Assembly: GCA_021613375.1 (NCBI GenBank)
Contig: CM038716.1
Location: 2,598,684-2,662,683 of the forward strand
DNA: 64,000 nucleotides
Origin: Megaleporinus macrocephalus
Lineage: Eukaryota > Chordata > Actinopteri > Characiformes > Anostomidae
Direction of reading: 5' to 3'
The notes beneath the pieces are model-generated. The model was given only the letters and a program-made list of their open reading frames with translations. It made no database searches and was not told where the DNA came from. Shown piece by piece: positions 10,720 to 22,134 of this stretch; position 1 is the first letter of the stretch, and each line of letters starts with the position of its first letter. The position numbers were made by a program, and so were the translations under genes.

Positions 10720-11425
10720 TGTTTTTTTCTTTCTTCACCTCTCTGTTTTTGCTGAAGAGGGCTTATCCTCTGGGATATTTGGAGGTTGTATTTGTCCACT
10801 GAGCAGCTGCGGTGGAGCTCCAAGCTGTAATTGGACCTGTCAGCCTATTCCAGGCAGCAGCAAGGGAAGATATTAAAAAGGCTCACCCCTTTACCACTCG
10901 GTCATAGTATATTAGGCCAGACTGAGTCGGAGACACCACACATGTACACTTCAGGAATATAAACAGCAGTCACATGGCTGAATATCTGTGCCAGGCCAAT
11001 GCCCAATACAGGACTACATCACCAGGCAGCAAGGACTTCACCCTTTTCTCCACCGTTAAAAGGGATAACATGCGCATGATGAGGAAACTAAGAAAATAGG
11101 ATGTTATTATATTTAATATTCACAACTTCCTTCAATTACTGAGCTATTTGGCGGAGCAAACTTTCCGAACATTGCATGCAAATTGTGTATTCTGCAAGGC
11201 GCACCATCCATATGTCTTGCTGAACACCATGGAGCTGAAGTGAATGACAGAGGCCAATAGCAATCTACGTCCCAAGGCTCGCTAATGCCTCCACGTCCAA
11301 GTGGTGTTTACCTGCCAAGTCATTTAGTACCAGCTGTCATGATCATGTCTGGTACTGTGGGTCATAATCATGTTTGGCCATCAGAGCAAGTTGTATTTCT
11401 CATTCCTAATGAAGACCCTTTTCAG
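10720..11425. promoter_or_regulatory. Candidate conserved non-coding block
   Basis: A 700-bp complex stretch without simple repeats or long frames. It contains a perfect POU octamer ATGCAAAT (11176-11183), a MEIS-type CTGTCA core (near 10838), an E-box CATATG (near 11210) and a short repeated unit, TCATGATCATGTCTGGTACT, partly echoed about 30 bp later (11338-11380). The enhancer call is inference from the cluster of sites and the contrast with flanking AT-rich DNA. Confidence 0.33.
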
Positions 11426-11429
11426 TTAA

Positions 11430-12590
11430 TCCCTAGCAAGTGTGCCTAATTAGCAATATCTTATTATTTCCTGATGTATTATATGTATATCATTAGATTT
11501 CAGAGGGAAAAAACATGTATATATGTATATAGGAACTTTGGACTGATGCCAATATCCAGAATGTTCATGTACATAACTGTCAATGGCAACGGTGATGCCG
11601 ATACCCACACAAAAAGGTGTGTGAAGAAGCAGAAGGACCTTCCTGTTGGACATTCCTCATCTTTAGGCTTATGCTGTCTGGCTGAGGAATCTTGCTTCGT
11701 GAAATAGCCCCAGGAGTCTTTACAATCAACAGCTGTCAAAAGCTGCAAACATCCCTGTCAAGCTATTTGTTTCACTAGTTCAGAATCAGTGCTTGCCAGC
11801 TGCTTGAAATCTGTGTGAAGAAGTAGCTGCTGGTGTTTTCTCCTCACTCCAGTAACTGAGACACTGAGGTGTCGTCTTCAGAAATAAGTTAGGCGTTCTT
11901 TCTCAAATGAGCATAGTTCAGGTATTAGCACAAGCACTCGCGCAATGATGTCACAATTCAGTCTACCGATCTTCGCCCATTGTGATTGTAATCGACTGAA
12001 AAACTGAAGTGTTCCCACACAGGAGATGGAGGTGATGGATCACTTCAGCTGCTCAAGGTTCGCTCTCTCAGTTTTAAAATGCATGCCTAATCACACTTTA
12101 AAGGTAGAAAGTCAAAGGTGTTAGAATGTAACTGTTGCACCATTTAATGTGCAATGGAATATTTAATACTGGTTGAGCTTCGTTTAACATAGCCAAATCA
12201 AACCATTTGTTTCAGTTCTGAAAACTGTGCAGCAAATATTTATTATAAATATTAATTCTTTATTAATTCTTCTTATTATGTATTATTATTAGTAGTAGTA
12301 GAAGCAGTAGTTAAAATGTTGATTAACTAATTTTATTTATAAAAAATAGTACAAAGACAATATATCAATCATTGAAATTTATTTTATCATTAAAATAAAT
12401 GCACAATTTAAAATGAATAAAAAATTATGGGTCACCAAAGACGGCAAAGTTGTGCAATGCTAAATAGGGGCAAATAGTGCAACAATTCAAAAACAATGTT
12501 TATCAATGTGAAATAGCAAAGACTCTTATAAAAAGATTAAAAAAACAGAAGATGTATAGATGTATAGAAGATGCATAAGATATAAACAGG
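11430..12590. other. Unannotated intergenic DNA with ATT/AGT runs
   Basis: Contains (TA) strings near 11490-11530, complex sequence to about 12130, and an ATT/AGT-rich low-complexity patch at 12240-12310. Overlapping frames on both strands (11474-11748) show no domain. Confidence 0.45.
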
Positions 12591-12594
12591 ATCC

Positions 12595-13190
12595 AGAAAC
12601 ACAGAGTTCACTTAATTTGGACTGAGGCAAAGTGGAAAACCATCCTGTAGTCAGAAAAGAAGTAAAGATTCTGTTTGTAAGTCATGGACGCTGCATCTTC
12701 CAGAGTAAAGAGAGGAGTAACCATCTGCTTGGTTATCAACATTAAGTTCAAAAGCCAGCAGGTGACTTGCATGTCTGTTAAGGCACGATTAAGGCTGAAT
12801 GATGTACATATGCTGCCATCCAGATGATGTCTTAATAAGTGAAGACTGGCTTATTTCAGCTAGACAATGGCAAACAGCATGGTTCCTTAGTAAAATAATT
12901 TGGCCACTGCAGTCCAGACCGATCACCCATTGAAAACACTGAGCGCATAATGAAACAAAGAATACATCAAAGGAGCCCCCAGAACTGTGGAGCAGCTGAA
13001 ATCCGATAGCAAGCAGGAACGGGAAAACATTTCACTTTCAAAACTACTGCAATTGGCCTACTCAGTTCCTAAACCCATATAGAGTGTTGATAACAGAAGC
13101 AGTTAAGAAGAGGGTGCTGATAAAAGGAAACTGACAATAATGACTTGCTGCAAACTCAGTAAAGCAAAAGCTGCAAAAGCTGAAGGCAAT
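12595..13190 (+). pseudogene. Decayed Tc1/mariner transposase
   Basis: Plus-strand fragments follow the order of a Tc1/mariner-superfamily transposase. CATGGACGCTGCATCTTCC near 12685 encodes the first core-domain strand. FQLDNG at 12854-12871 carries an aspartate where the second catalytic residue belongs. SPDRSPIEN at 12911-12937 is the family's SPDL.PIEN box with the third acidic residue. These two boxes share one frame, with a stop between them. About 22 residues separate D and E instead of roughly 34, so a deletion lies between. Downstream GTGGAGCAGCTGAAATC and CTACTCAGTTCCTAAACC fit the C-terminus. Terminal inverted repeats were not found. Confidence 0.7.
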
Positions 13191-13194
13191 AACA

Positions 13195-15425
13195 AAAAGT
13201 ATTACAAAGATTTGAAAAAAGCACCTAAACTATAATGATGGCTCTATAAAATACACATTCATTGCCACTGGGGAATCTAATGAGGCAAACATATTGAAGC
13301 TGTCCAATTACCTTGTTGTTTGTGGTCAAAACGTTTTATGAGAATGGCAAAATATAGACTAATCATTTGCATTGCAGCAAATCTAACCTGAACTAATGCA
13401 CATCGACAATGTGTGATGTTCTGCCATTGGCTGTGTTACTGTGGGATGGTAAAGTGTTTACGTAGTTTAAGCTTGAAAGCTTAATTTTAGGTGCTCAAAG
13501 GAAATGCCTTACCTTATTTATAGATAGAAGTTAGGATTTTTTTAAAGAAAAATAAATTGCATGGCTCAATAAAAAAACAATTTTTTTTTCTTTCAAATGA
13601 CCAAAAAAACATATTAATAAAAGTATACTTTATGTCAATGTATTGTTAGTCTGATAAAACAAATTCTGAATTCGATTCTTAATTCTGTTCTGAACAGTAT
13701 TGTTATGACAAAAAAAGGATCATCGTCAAAGGCTCATGTTGATGAGACATTAGGTTAGATGAGGGGAGGTTAAACAGAGTATATGGGTTCACAGGCTTCC
13801 AAGTCTCAGTCTTGTCTTTCTGGCCAGAACACTCTCCATAGAAACTTCTCTAGTCTTCCTTTCATCTTTCATTCTCCCCCTCCTTTCAGCAGTATTTATA
13901 GCCATAACTCCCACAGAACAGATGACCTAAAACCATGTTATTAATGACGGGATAAGTGCTCAAAGCGCCCTCTGCCTTTCCCAAGTAACTGAACTGAATA
14001 TTGACTAGCATTCTTTTCTTTTCCCACAGTGTACAATTGCAAATGGCATTTGTTTTAAAAATCTCGGTGAAAACATTGCTCATATTTTAGAAATACTACC
14101 AATAAGATGTTATGTTCAAAGTTAAGCAAGATAAGAAAAGATGATAAAAGCAATTAAAATTAATATCACACTCATGTCTTATACTAGGAGCTTTCAACAT
14201 GTGTAGTTAGCATGATCCACACTGTGTTTTAGAATACATGCTTGGAGAGGACTTTTTTTTAATGAGAAGCTTTAGTTTGGATCTCATAACTCACTTTATT
14301 TAATTTGAGCATCCATAAGTAATCTAATACCAGGGCGAAATTGGACATTTATGTATGAAGTGTCATTATTAGCAAAAATTGGTATATATGTTGGCTATAA
14401 ATATTCTGTCTACAGCAAAGTTTTGAGAGAATGTAAAAAAAAAATGCTACTACACCATAAAGTTCACCAACAATAAAGTCAGAGATAATAGAAAAATGTA
14501 CAAACTCCCTCCCACTCAGTACAGTCCACTATAAAGGCTTTTCCGGTGGGGTAGAATTTATCACACGTTTAATGTGAGCTGTTTCTGCAAAGTTCTCGTA
14601 AAGTTTAAGTAGATATTGGGCATTTGCACTGCCCACTGATACCTTTGTACACCACAGAAATCCCCAGATCATCTGCTGCAATTATAGTCCAAGGTCCAGA
14701 AAAATGAATTTATAGAGATATGCAAATCTACCAGTGGAGAAAGACCCTGCTAAGGGCAAGAAAAAAAAAAAGAAATAACTGAAAAAATGACTAAGGGCAA
14801 AGGGAAAATAACATGTAATACATGCGATAAATCAATATGAATGGACGTATAAATGTAATAACTCAATGTGAATGAATGTCACTATTGCATTAATTAAACT
14901 AGTGACACTTCACTTCACTGTCTGATCTTGACCTGGTAGAGCGAACACACTCATCCATCAAAATGCACCACTGCGTGCATTATCAGAAGCTGCTACAAAT
15001 GATGATTCAGAGTAAAAGCATTCACCGCTACCAGTTTCTTTTACACTAAAGTGAAAGAGCATTGAAAGCTAATTCTTAGAAAGCTACATTTGCAAATGTT
15101 CTGCTATTTAAATTAATTAATTGCTATTATCTATTCTATACTATTCTGATTAAGTTGTTTTAAATATGTTAAAGCATGTTAAAGCCTCCATGTCTGTTTA
15201 AGATGCCCCTGACCTTCAATCTGCTGTCTAAAATAGAATATATATTTCCTATTTCCTAGTAAGGTTAGCCAAATTGGTAAAAACTATATATTACAGTATG
15301 TCAAGATAGTTACACAATGTAAATCACAATATGCATTATTGGGTTTTTTTTTTTATTCTTTTACAGATTTTGAGCGAACAGACATATTTACCATACTTAC
15401 CATAGTGTAGTTAATATTTAGGACT
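13195..15425. other. Long AT-rich stretch, nothing recognised
   Basis: About 2.2 kb without recognisable gene, element or array. Short A/T runs occur at 13545-13600, 14435-14450 and 14760-14775. Confidence 0.5.
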
Positions 15426-15429
15426 GTAA

Positions 15430-15670
15430 GCTTGAGATCAGGACTTAACTATTTTATGACGTTGAGATAGCAGAAGTTGTTTTCTTAAGGTCACAACTTA
15501 TTTGTCTTATAATCTCAATATAACAACAATTATTTTTTGGAAATCTGGATGTAACTGTCTTGTGATTTCAAGAAAACAGAAGTTGTTCTCCTTCGACCTG
15601 AGCTCAGAGGACAATTAAACCAGTATATTGTGACATTTATCTTGATAACAACAAAATCTTATGATATTGC
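15430..15670. repeat. Degenerate GTTATCTC-type tandem repeat
   Basis: The text alternates GAAGTTGTT, AGGTCACAACTTATTTGTCTT, ATAACAACAA and AAAACAGAAGTTGTTCTCC. It looks like a degraded array of units around GAGATAACAGAAGTTGTT, a repeat I know from fish genomes. At least two imperfect units (15455-15500 and 15575-15620) can be aligned by eye. Confidence 0.45.
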
Positions 15671-15674
15671 CCGC

Positions 15675-16300
15675 CTTCCCACTATTACTCTGTCTCTCTA
15701 TTTAGTGTAGGACACTGAGAATTGCAAGCCAAGTTCTCGGAGTTCCCTTTCCACTTCTACAATTAACTGAATGTTCTCAAAGGTAGTAGCTAGTGGTAGC
15801 AGCTTTACTGTTATTCTAATGTAATAGAATCAATAAAACAAAATCACTTTTTTCTCCACCTTTAATGATAATTGCCAAATAAATCTACTGATCTGTAATG
15901 CATATGTATTTTTATTATGCATCTAAGGAAATCTTGTAAAGTAGTGGACATGTTTGTGGTTCGTTCAGATATGTCAGTACTGGAAGGTGGACTCTAGTGT
16001 GAAAACGCAGAAAGCTGCAGAAACTGAGCAAACTTGAGGCAAAATTGTTCCTTCCTTTCCTCAAGGGAAAAGCAGGGTGAGCAGGGTGTTAAGGGGAATG
16101 CTGGGAACTGATATAAGATGCTTCAAGGATGATGCAACATGTCCTCTTTTCACACGTTCCGTCTGTGTCGATAAGGATCATGTCCAGCAGGGACACAGGG
16201 ACTGCATGCTCCAGTGTAATATCTAATATGACCATCAGATATGGCTAATCAATTAGTTTAAATGACCAATTTAAGATGTGCCTAAAAAGAAACAACTTTC
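15675..16300. other. Unannotated intergenic sequence
   Basis: Complex text near 15960-16220 (GCAGGGTGAGCAGGGTGTTAAGG) shows no coding or repeat identity. Confidence 0.45.
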
Positions 16301-16309
16301 TGCAGATGC

Positions 16310-16510
16310 TCTGCATGGCCACTTTATTGGAAACACCTTCCTTGTGCTTCCACTAACTGTCCACTTTATTAGAAACACATAACTCGTACTTCCACTGACT
16401 GGCCACGTTAAAGGAAATTTGTAGTTTTACTTACTAGACACTTTATTAGAAACATCCACCTCGTATAGTTCCACTACACTGGTTAGAGACTGTGGTCCAT
16501 TTTTAGTAAA
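16310..16510 (+). repeat. Tandem CCACTTTATTAGAAAC repeat, copy 1
   Basis: Units of roughly 45-60 bp begin CACTTTATTGGAAACACC (16320), CACTTTATTAGAAACAC (16362), CACGTTAAAGGAAATTTG (16404) and CACTTTATTAGAAACATCC (16439), each with TTCCACTA or TTCCACTGAC nearby. The block ends with TAGAGACTGTGGTCCATTTT. The same features in inverse orientation are at 35285-35450. Confidence 0.7.
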
Positions 16511-16514
16511 TTAT

Positions 16515-18065
16515 TGTTTGTTTTAAGTCAATCCATATAGAACAATTTATATATAAATGCCAGATGTCTACATTATCCCAATTACAAGCAATCAAGACAG
16601 CATATATTGTTAATATTATCTCTGTTAGATCATATTTATAAATAATAGTGCTATCCACTTTCTTGTAATGAAACATAAACAAAGAAAAAAATCAATACAA
16701 AGGTATAAATACATGTTTATTTTGAACAAATCTCAATGACATTGTTAAGATATTCAACACATTCAAGACATTTAAAAAACACAAGCCCCATTACACAGTA
16801 TTCCTATCAGTCTACACAACATATCAGCCACATTGGTGTGATATGGTCAGGCCTGTGGGTCAGGCAAAAGGGACACCTGAATCCCCCCCTCATTATGATG
16901 GAATACCTTTTTGGATTTAAGGTCTCACTAATATCTTGCCCAGCTCCTCAGGAAAGAGCCGTCTCTGGTGATTTACTGTGTTCCAGCCTGGGCTTAGTGC
17001 TATCTAGATGATAAAAGCCTAGTACGCTGAGATGTCCAGGATAAATATCACAAGTGGCCAGCGTATGGTCCTCCTACTGCAGCAGTAGCCAGCCAGTAGC
17101 TTGTCCATGCTGTCCACCCCTCTTTTCAGCATTATATTCCATGATGATTTCCTGTGTTCGATGCTTCTGGCCACACTATGCAACGTACATGAGAAGCATG
17201 TTTTTTAGAATTGTTCCTGCAGGACAGAGTGTAAAATGTGCAGGAATATGGGAGCAGACAGGTTTTAGTGCCTGAAGTGTAAAAATGTTGCAACCTCATG
17301 CATGAATAGTAGGAGCAGAATAAAATGTCACACATGCAGGTCATATAGGAGGAGGACAGAGTGAAGGGACACAGTACTTTCACACTTTTATTACCCGTGG
17401 GTCCAGACCACCACCAGGTGGTTAGTAGAAATGTGTTTAGGCAGGGGGAATGCGGGGCGGTGTGGGCTTGTACACTGTGAAGTCATTGAAAATGTGTCAT
17501 TTTGTATATTCTTCACAGAAAATGAACCAAGGCCAAGAAGTGTGAAGTTTTTATTTTTGGGAAACAGCGAAAATGCGTCCCACAGACATGAACACTGCAC
17601 AAGGGTTAACTCATACACAAATAGCTTGGATTCAAAGTTATGTTATTTTCATCTTGAGACAAATTTCCTTATCGACTTTACATCTTACATCCGTTTTAAT
17701 CGGGACACTGCATGAGCTGAGCGTTCAAACATATGAATCTGCTAGTATTGGAGACCCTTCAAGACGCTGTTCACCAACTTCAATATGAGTTTTTGTGCTC
17801 TGCTCTCAATGGTGTGCTAATAATCTTTCTGTAATAATTTATTAATCCCTCCACCTGAAACAGAATGTAGTTATTGTTCGATTGTCCATCGTCTTAATCA
17901 TCTTCTATCAAGCACAAATGCATAGATCCACGCAGGTCAAATCCTCTGCCATCACTGAAATATTAGCAGCATTTCAAAAAACAAAGTCTTTTAACTCTGC
18001 AATTAACCAATAGTATGTAGGCTTAGTCTTACTTGTTAGCAAACAGGAAAAGGATATAAATGTAT
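16515..18065. other. Unannotated intergenic DNA
   Basis: Includes moderately complex sequence at 16800-17800 with short open frames on both strands, none with a recognisable domain, a true splice pair or a clear start context. Confidence 0.45.
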
Positions 18066-18074
18066 AAAACACAT

Positions 18075-18140
18075 ACAGAATCAGAATCTCTTTATTTCAC
18101 CAAATATGTTACACATGTAAGGAATTTGTCTTTTGTGTAC
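18075..18140 (-). repeat. LINE 3' tail, antisense
   Basis: CAGAATCAGAATCTCTTTAT, then CACCAAATATGTTACACATG and AAGGAATTTGTCTTTTG, is the reverse complement of a common fish LINE tail ending in TTCTGATTCTG repeats. Only the last 60-70 bp are present. Confidence 0.55.
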
Positions 18141-18327
18141 AAAGCCTAATGCGACACGCAGACAGATTTTTATTATTTTTTTTATTGGCCCGCGGCTTTA
18201 CTTGTACATTACTATTACAATACGTTATTGAGGCCCACCGGTACTTTGCAGATTTTCCTTTCACTTGACGGTGGCAGCAGTGCCTACATGTACAGTACTG
18301 CTGTGTTAACAATCGATTTTATCTAAA

Positions 18328-18335
18328 CTTAAGAG
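18328..18335. repeat. hAT target-site duplication, left
   Basis: CTTAAGAG, identical to 19156-19163 at the other end of the element. Confidence 0.85.
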
Positions 18336-19155
18336 TAGAGATGGACCGATCAGCGTTTTTGAGGCCGATTCCGATCACCTTTCAACACGATCGGCCCATA
18401 CCGATAGAGGGCGGGGCTATGTGCCACGGCAGGGCTACACGAAGTTATTAGCGCAAGCAAGTCATGAAACAGTCTAAACTAGTTTATTACCATTTTTAAC
18501 AAGCTCATATTAAACAGCATAATATTTGTAACGAAATTATCAGTAAATAAACAAAGTAAATCAAACACACATCACCAGTACTTAAAACGAAAAAAGCTAA
18601 TTAAATAAATGCAGTAAAAACTGCAGTCATTAAACACAGACTCTGTGTTATTTTAAACGACAATCTAATCATGAAATGTAGATCTTGAATTGTTGCTGCT
18701 GTTCTGTTCGTACCGGTCAGATCTGGTCTGCACAGTTCTCTGGGTTGCGGTTCTGTAGCTGCGCGTGCTGGCTCTGCTGTTTGTTGATACTGTATTCAGC
18801 TGTGTGCAGTGCTGTATCAGATTAGTAGAGTTAAATATCTTTGTCTTGGTTCCTCAACGAGACGCGCTGATTTTACACATTTTTATAACGCCCTGGATGA
18901 GTCTGTTATGTACGGTAAACAACTGCCAGGCGGGCATATTTACTTTTTGTCGAAAATTAAAGGGTATGTATTTCCACCTAGTGGTTCAGATAGGAATTGC
19001 AGGAAGGGGGTTCTCTTCCTGGATGAAACGCTAACTGGAAATACAGAAATTAGGCTCATTTGTTTAACAGCATTGATCGGCTCTCGAGATCGGCTCTAAA
19101 TTGGAGAAATATCGGCCGATCAGCGATACATAGCCGATCGATCTTTCCATCTCTA
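18336..19155. mobile_element. Non-autonomous hAT element with 8-bp TSD
   Basis: The left end is TAGAGATGGACCGATC. The right end, reverse complemented, is TAGAGATGGAAAGATC. These imperfect terminal inverted repeats fit the hAT pattern (TA-G-A-G-type termini). The flanks carry an identical 8-bp duplication, CTTAAGAG, at 18328-18335 and 19156-19163, the length made by hAT transposases. The 820-bp interior has no transposase frame; the two overlapping 89- and 96-codon plus frames (18765-19099) are unrecognised. GATCGG-rich sequence just inside both ends extends the inverted symmetry. The perfect duplication suggests a fairly recent insertion. Confidence 0.85.
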
Positions 19156-19163
19156 CTTAAGAG
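19156..19163. repeat. hAT target-site duplication, right
   Basis: CTTAAGAG, identical to the left copy. It immediately follows CATCTCTA, the element's last bases. Confidence 0.85.
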
Positions 19164-19170
19164 ATATTTG

Positions 19171-19650
19171 GTGCGTTCGAAATTGCCTACTAGTCAGTAG
19201 GTACTATATTAGAGCCGTTGCTCTACGTACTGCTCAAGCGGCAGACTAGTAGGCAATTTCAGTAGGTGACTTTTAGTAGTTAGTTTCAATCTCGGCCGTA
19301 CTACGTCCGCCATCTTACCAACCTCCTGTGATCAAGAAATGAGACCACCACCATAGAAGTCCCGCTATTCATTTAAAAGCCTGTTTACTGACAGATTTAG
19401 ATGCTTTTTGTGACACTGTTCTGCATATTTTTCTGAATATGTACTCACACGGTGTGAAGCTCAGAAGTAGCGCTAACTTCTGTAGTGGCAGTTCACTAGC
19501 AATAGCTACGTACGCACAGCCAACGTACCCCTTTTAGTAGTTCACTGCCAATTTAGTAGTTCATCTGGGTACCGTATTTCTCAATGCTTACTGAGTATTT
19601 GGACACACTAGTAGTAGGACATACTACTGATTTCGCCTACTGATTAGCAG
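19171..19650. mobile_element. MITE-like element with cruciform end
   Basis: The left end GTGCGTTCGAAATTGCCTAC and the right-end text CATACTACTGATTTCGCCTA resemble termini of fish MITEs that begin GTGCGTTCGAAAT and are full of CTACTAGT/AGTAGG motifs. The left 80 bp fold back through a perfect 17-bp inverted repeat (19179-19195 with 19244-19260). No frame is coding. The right boundary is uncertain and no duplication was found. Confidence 0.5.
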
Positions 19651-19869
19651 GCAAAAAAAATATATGAATTGCTGTTGAGTTCCGTAGGTTTGGTAATGCA
19701 TAGCGACTGAGTGATATACAGTCTATATGAGAAACACTGATACATGATACAGAGATGTTGTTTGGACAAAATTTGCAGTACGTTGTAACATTGTTTCCTT
19801 TGTTGATTTTCTGCTGCAATTATGGTCAAATTAATATTTTATATAAAGTATGAATAATACTGGCCCTTA

Positions 19870-19924
19870 GGTGTTTTGATATTGTCCAATCGGGCCCCCT
19901 TTGAAAAAAGGTTGGACACCCCTG
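19870..19924. mobile_element. hAT-like terminus fragment
   Basis: AAGGTTGGACACCCCTG at 19908-19924 reads CAGGGGTGTCCAACCTT in reverse complement, a typical hAT terminal sequence. The opposite end is not identifiable. Confidence 0.35.
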
Positions 19925-20049
19925 TCTGAAAACACACATGTATGACATGTAACATTCTAAACAGACCACACAGGCACACAGGCTATTAACAGTTAAAATG
20001 AATAAAGACGAGCCATGGAAAGAAGCTAAGGGCATATCTAAGTATTTGT

Positions 20050-20760
20050 ACTTATATGTATATAGAGTTTCTTTACATTATGCATTGTGGTGGTCCTGAA
20101 TCTTCTACCAGAGGGAAGTGGCTGAAAGATGATAAGGATAAGAGGGGTCAGCTGTGATTTTGCCAGTGCACTTCATCACTTTGCTGTAGTAGATGTCCTA
20201 AAGCGTTGGCAGATTTCATCCAATGATCCTCTCTTCTGTCCTGATTAGGGGCTGGAGTTCGGCTCATTCTTGGAAAAAACAAACCAGATGGGTAGGTATG
20301 ATTTGACGGTGGACTTGCTGGTCACTGTGTAGAACTGGGTCATCAGGGTCTGTGGCAGGTGGAATTTCTTCAGCTGTGTCAAAGACTATCAAAATGTTTT
20401 ACCTTTTTGTGCAGGGTCAGTTTGACAGACCTGTAGGTTCTGTATGCAAACCACAGAGGATCAAGCAGATGGGTTTGTAGTAGCCTTCAGGTGGGCTAGG
20501 ACAAGGTGTTCAAAGACCCTCCTGACTACAAAGGTCAGGGCCACTGGCCTGGGTTGGTGATGTCCAGTGATGTTCAGTTTTTTGGGAACTGAAGGGATTG
20601 TGGAGATTTTGAAGCATGTGGGAACAAAGCAGCGTTCCAGTGATTTGTGGAAGATGTTTGTGAAAATCAGTGCAAAAATCAGTGCCGTAAAAATAATTGG
20701 TTACATCAGTGTTTTAAGGTGGAAAGTGAGACCAAGTAAGGCCTGCTGAAAGCCTGTTAA
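20050..20760 (-). pseudogene. LINE reverse transcriptase relic, antisense
   Basis: Minus-strand translation near 20575-20440 gives PRPVALTFVVRRVFEHLVL, then AHLKATTNP and a stop. This is the RPVALTSVVMK.FERLVL block at the start of the RT domain in L2/CR1/Rex-type LINEs. Further on (about 20370-20060) LKKFHLPQTLMTQFYTVT and FQPLPSGRRFRTTT correspond to the end of the ORF. The YADD region between them is deleted. Stops and frame changes show it is dead. Confidence 0.7.
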
Positions 20761-20764
20761 CGTC

Positions 20765-22130
20765 CTGCTCACTGATGGAGAGATGAGTGAGAGGAGGAGA
20801 GAAAGCCAGGGTGGGGATCTCCTAAAGGCCTCTGCAGACTGCAGGTGAGTCAGTAGCAGCAATGGCTTTTCAGCTTTTCTGAGTATTTTTCTTTGCTGCT
20901 TTAGTCCTGCTCTTCAGCTAGTGTTTGGCCTCCTAATAGGGAATTCCTGTCTAAACACCGGAATGCTGGCTTCTTTTCCCTCCGAAGTTGTTTGAGCTCA
21001 GCTGAAAACTATGATTTATCGTAGCTGTATTTCACACATGACCTAGTTGAAATGCAGCTGCCCTCTCAGAAACTGATGTATGATGTCACAGGGTCTGTGT
21101 ATATGTCTAGTCGCCCAGCTTGAGGATTTAAAGCAGCCCTGTACCTTTCAGTGTGTCCACTTCTCCGCCTCTGCACTGTTGTAACAGCAGACTTGTTGGT
21201 TCAGAGATTTTGGCTGTATGTTGGTATGAAATGAAAAAAAAACTGTGATCAGAGTACCAGACAGCTACATGTTATGTTGCACAACATTGTAAATTTGGTC
21301 ATCTCCATTGTGAGATGTATGCTGTTAAAGCCCCCCAGAATGCTAAATCCAGATTCTCTCTTTCTACTTTCATAAATAAAAATACTGACCATACTGAAGA
21401 AAGAGAACTCTCTCTGAGAGTTGAATAATAAAAAAGTTGATGAAAAGTGACTCCAGACAATCTTCCAATTTCCTCTGCCAGCCAAGCGCCCTTCTCTCTC
21501 ACCCTAGTTCTGTCACCTCTGCCCCCCACCTACCTCTCCATCAGTTATGAGGACGTAAACAGGCTTTTAAGCAGGCGGAAGGCAGAACATGCCTCGTTGA
21601 TACAAAAGCAGACTCTACTGTCTTTCTTTTGCATATCCGTTGGCTCTGTGTAGCTGGGAGGTGCAGCACGCTGACGGAGGTCAGTTCAGAAATCTAGGTG
21701 TCCATAAAGTCAATAAAAAGTCCTACTTGGTTTGCTTAAGCAAAAGTAGTTCCATTTCGTTGCTGAAGGACCACAGACTGGAGTGTAATAAGGATGGTAA
21801 AAGAGTATGAAAACACTATCTCAGCCATAGAAGCAAGCCCACCCATCAGCCCCTCCACTAGCTCCGTGGCTGGATGAAAACATTGTCCCTGAACTGCTAC
21901 CTTTATATATTTATATATGTATGTAGCTGTTAGTTTATTACACACACAATATATATATATTGATGCAGAAGAAGACAATAGAACATTTCTCTTAGATGCA
22001 GCACCTATGGTCCAAAACCCTTGCTGTTTCATTCCCATTCCATTTCTATAGTGCAACTCCAGTAGCTCCACCTCTTTGCTGCTGTAAGAGCACAGCCTGT
22101 ACCTGTAATGCTCCTCAAAGTGGCACACGT
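20765..22130 (-). other. Possible upstream LINE text, antisense
   Basis: This adjoins the RT relic on its 5' side. Some text (GTGATCAGAGTACCAGACAG near 21245; TTAAAGCCCCCCAGAATG near 21327) resembles antisense endonuclease-RT linker of the same LINE. No conserved motif could be confirmed and boundaries are unknown. The 130-codon minus frame at 21736-22128 includes a TATA-rich stretch and is not recognised. Confidence 0.3.
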
Positions 22131-22134
22131 CCTT

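Noticed and set aside
21736..22128. 130-codon minus frame
   Set aside because: Contains a TATA-rich stretch giving tyrosine/isoleucine, no domain; lies beside LINE-derived DNA.
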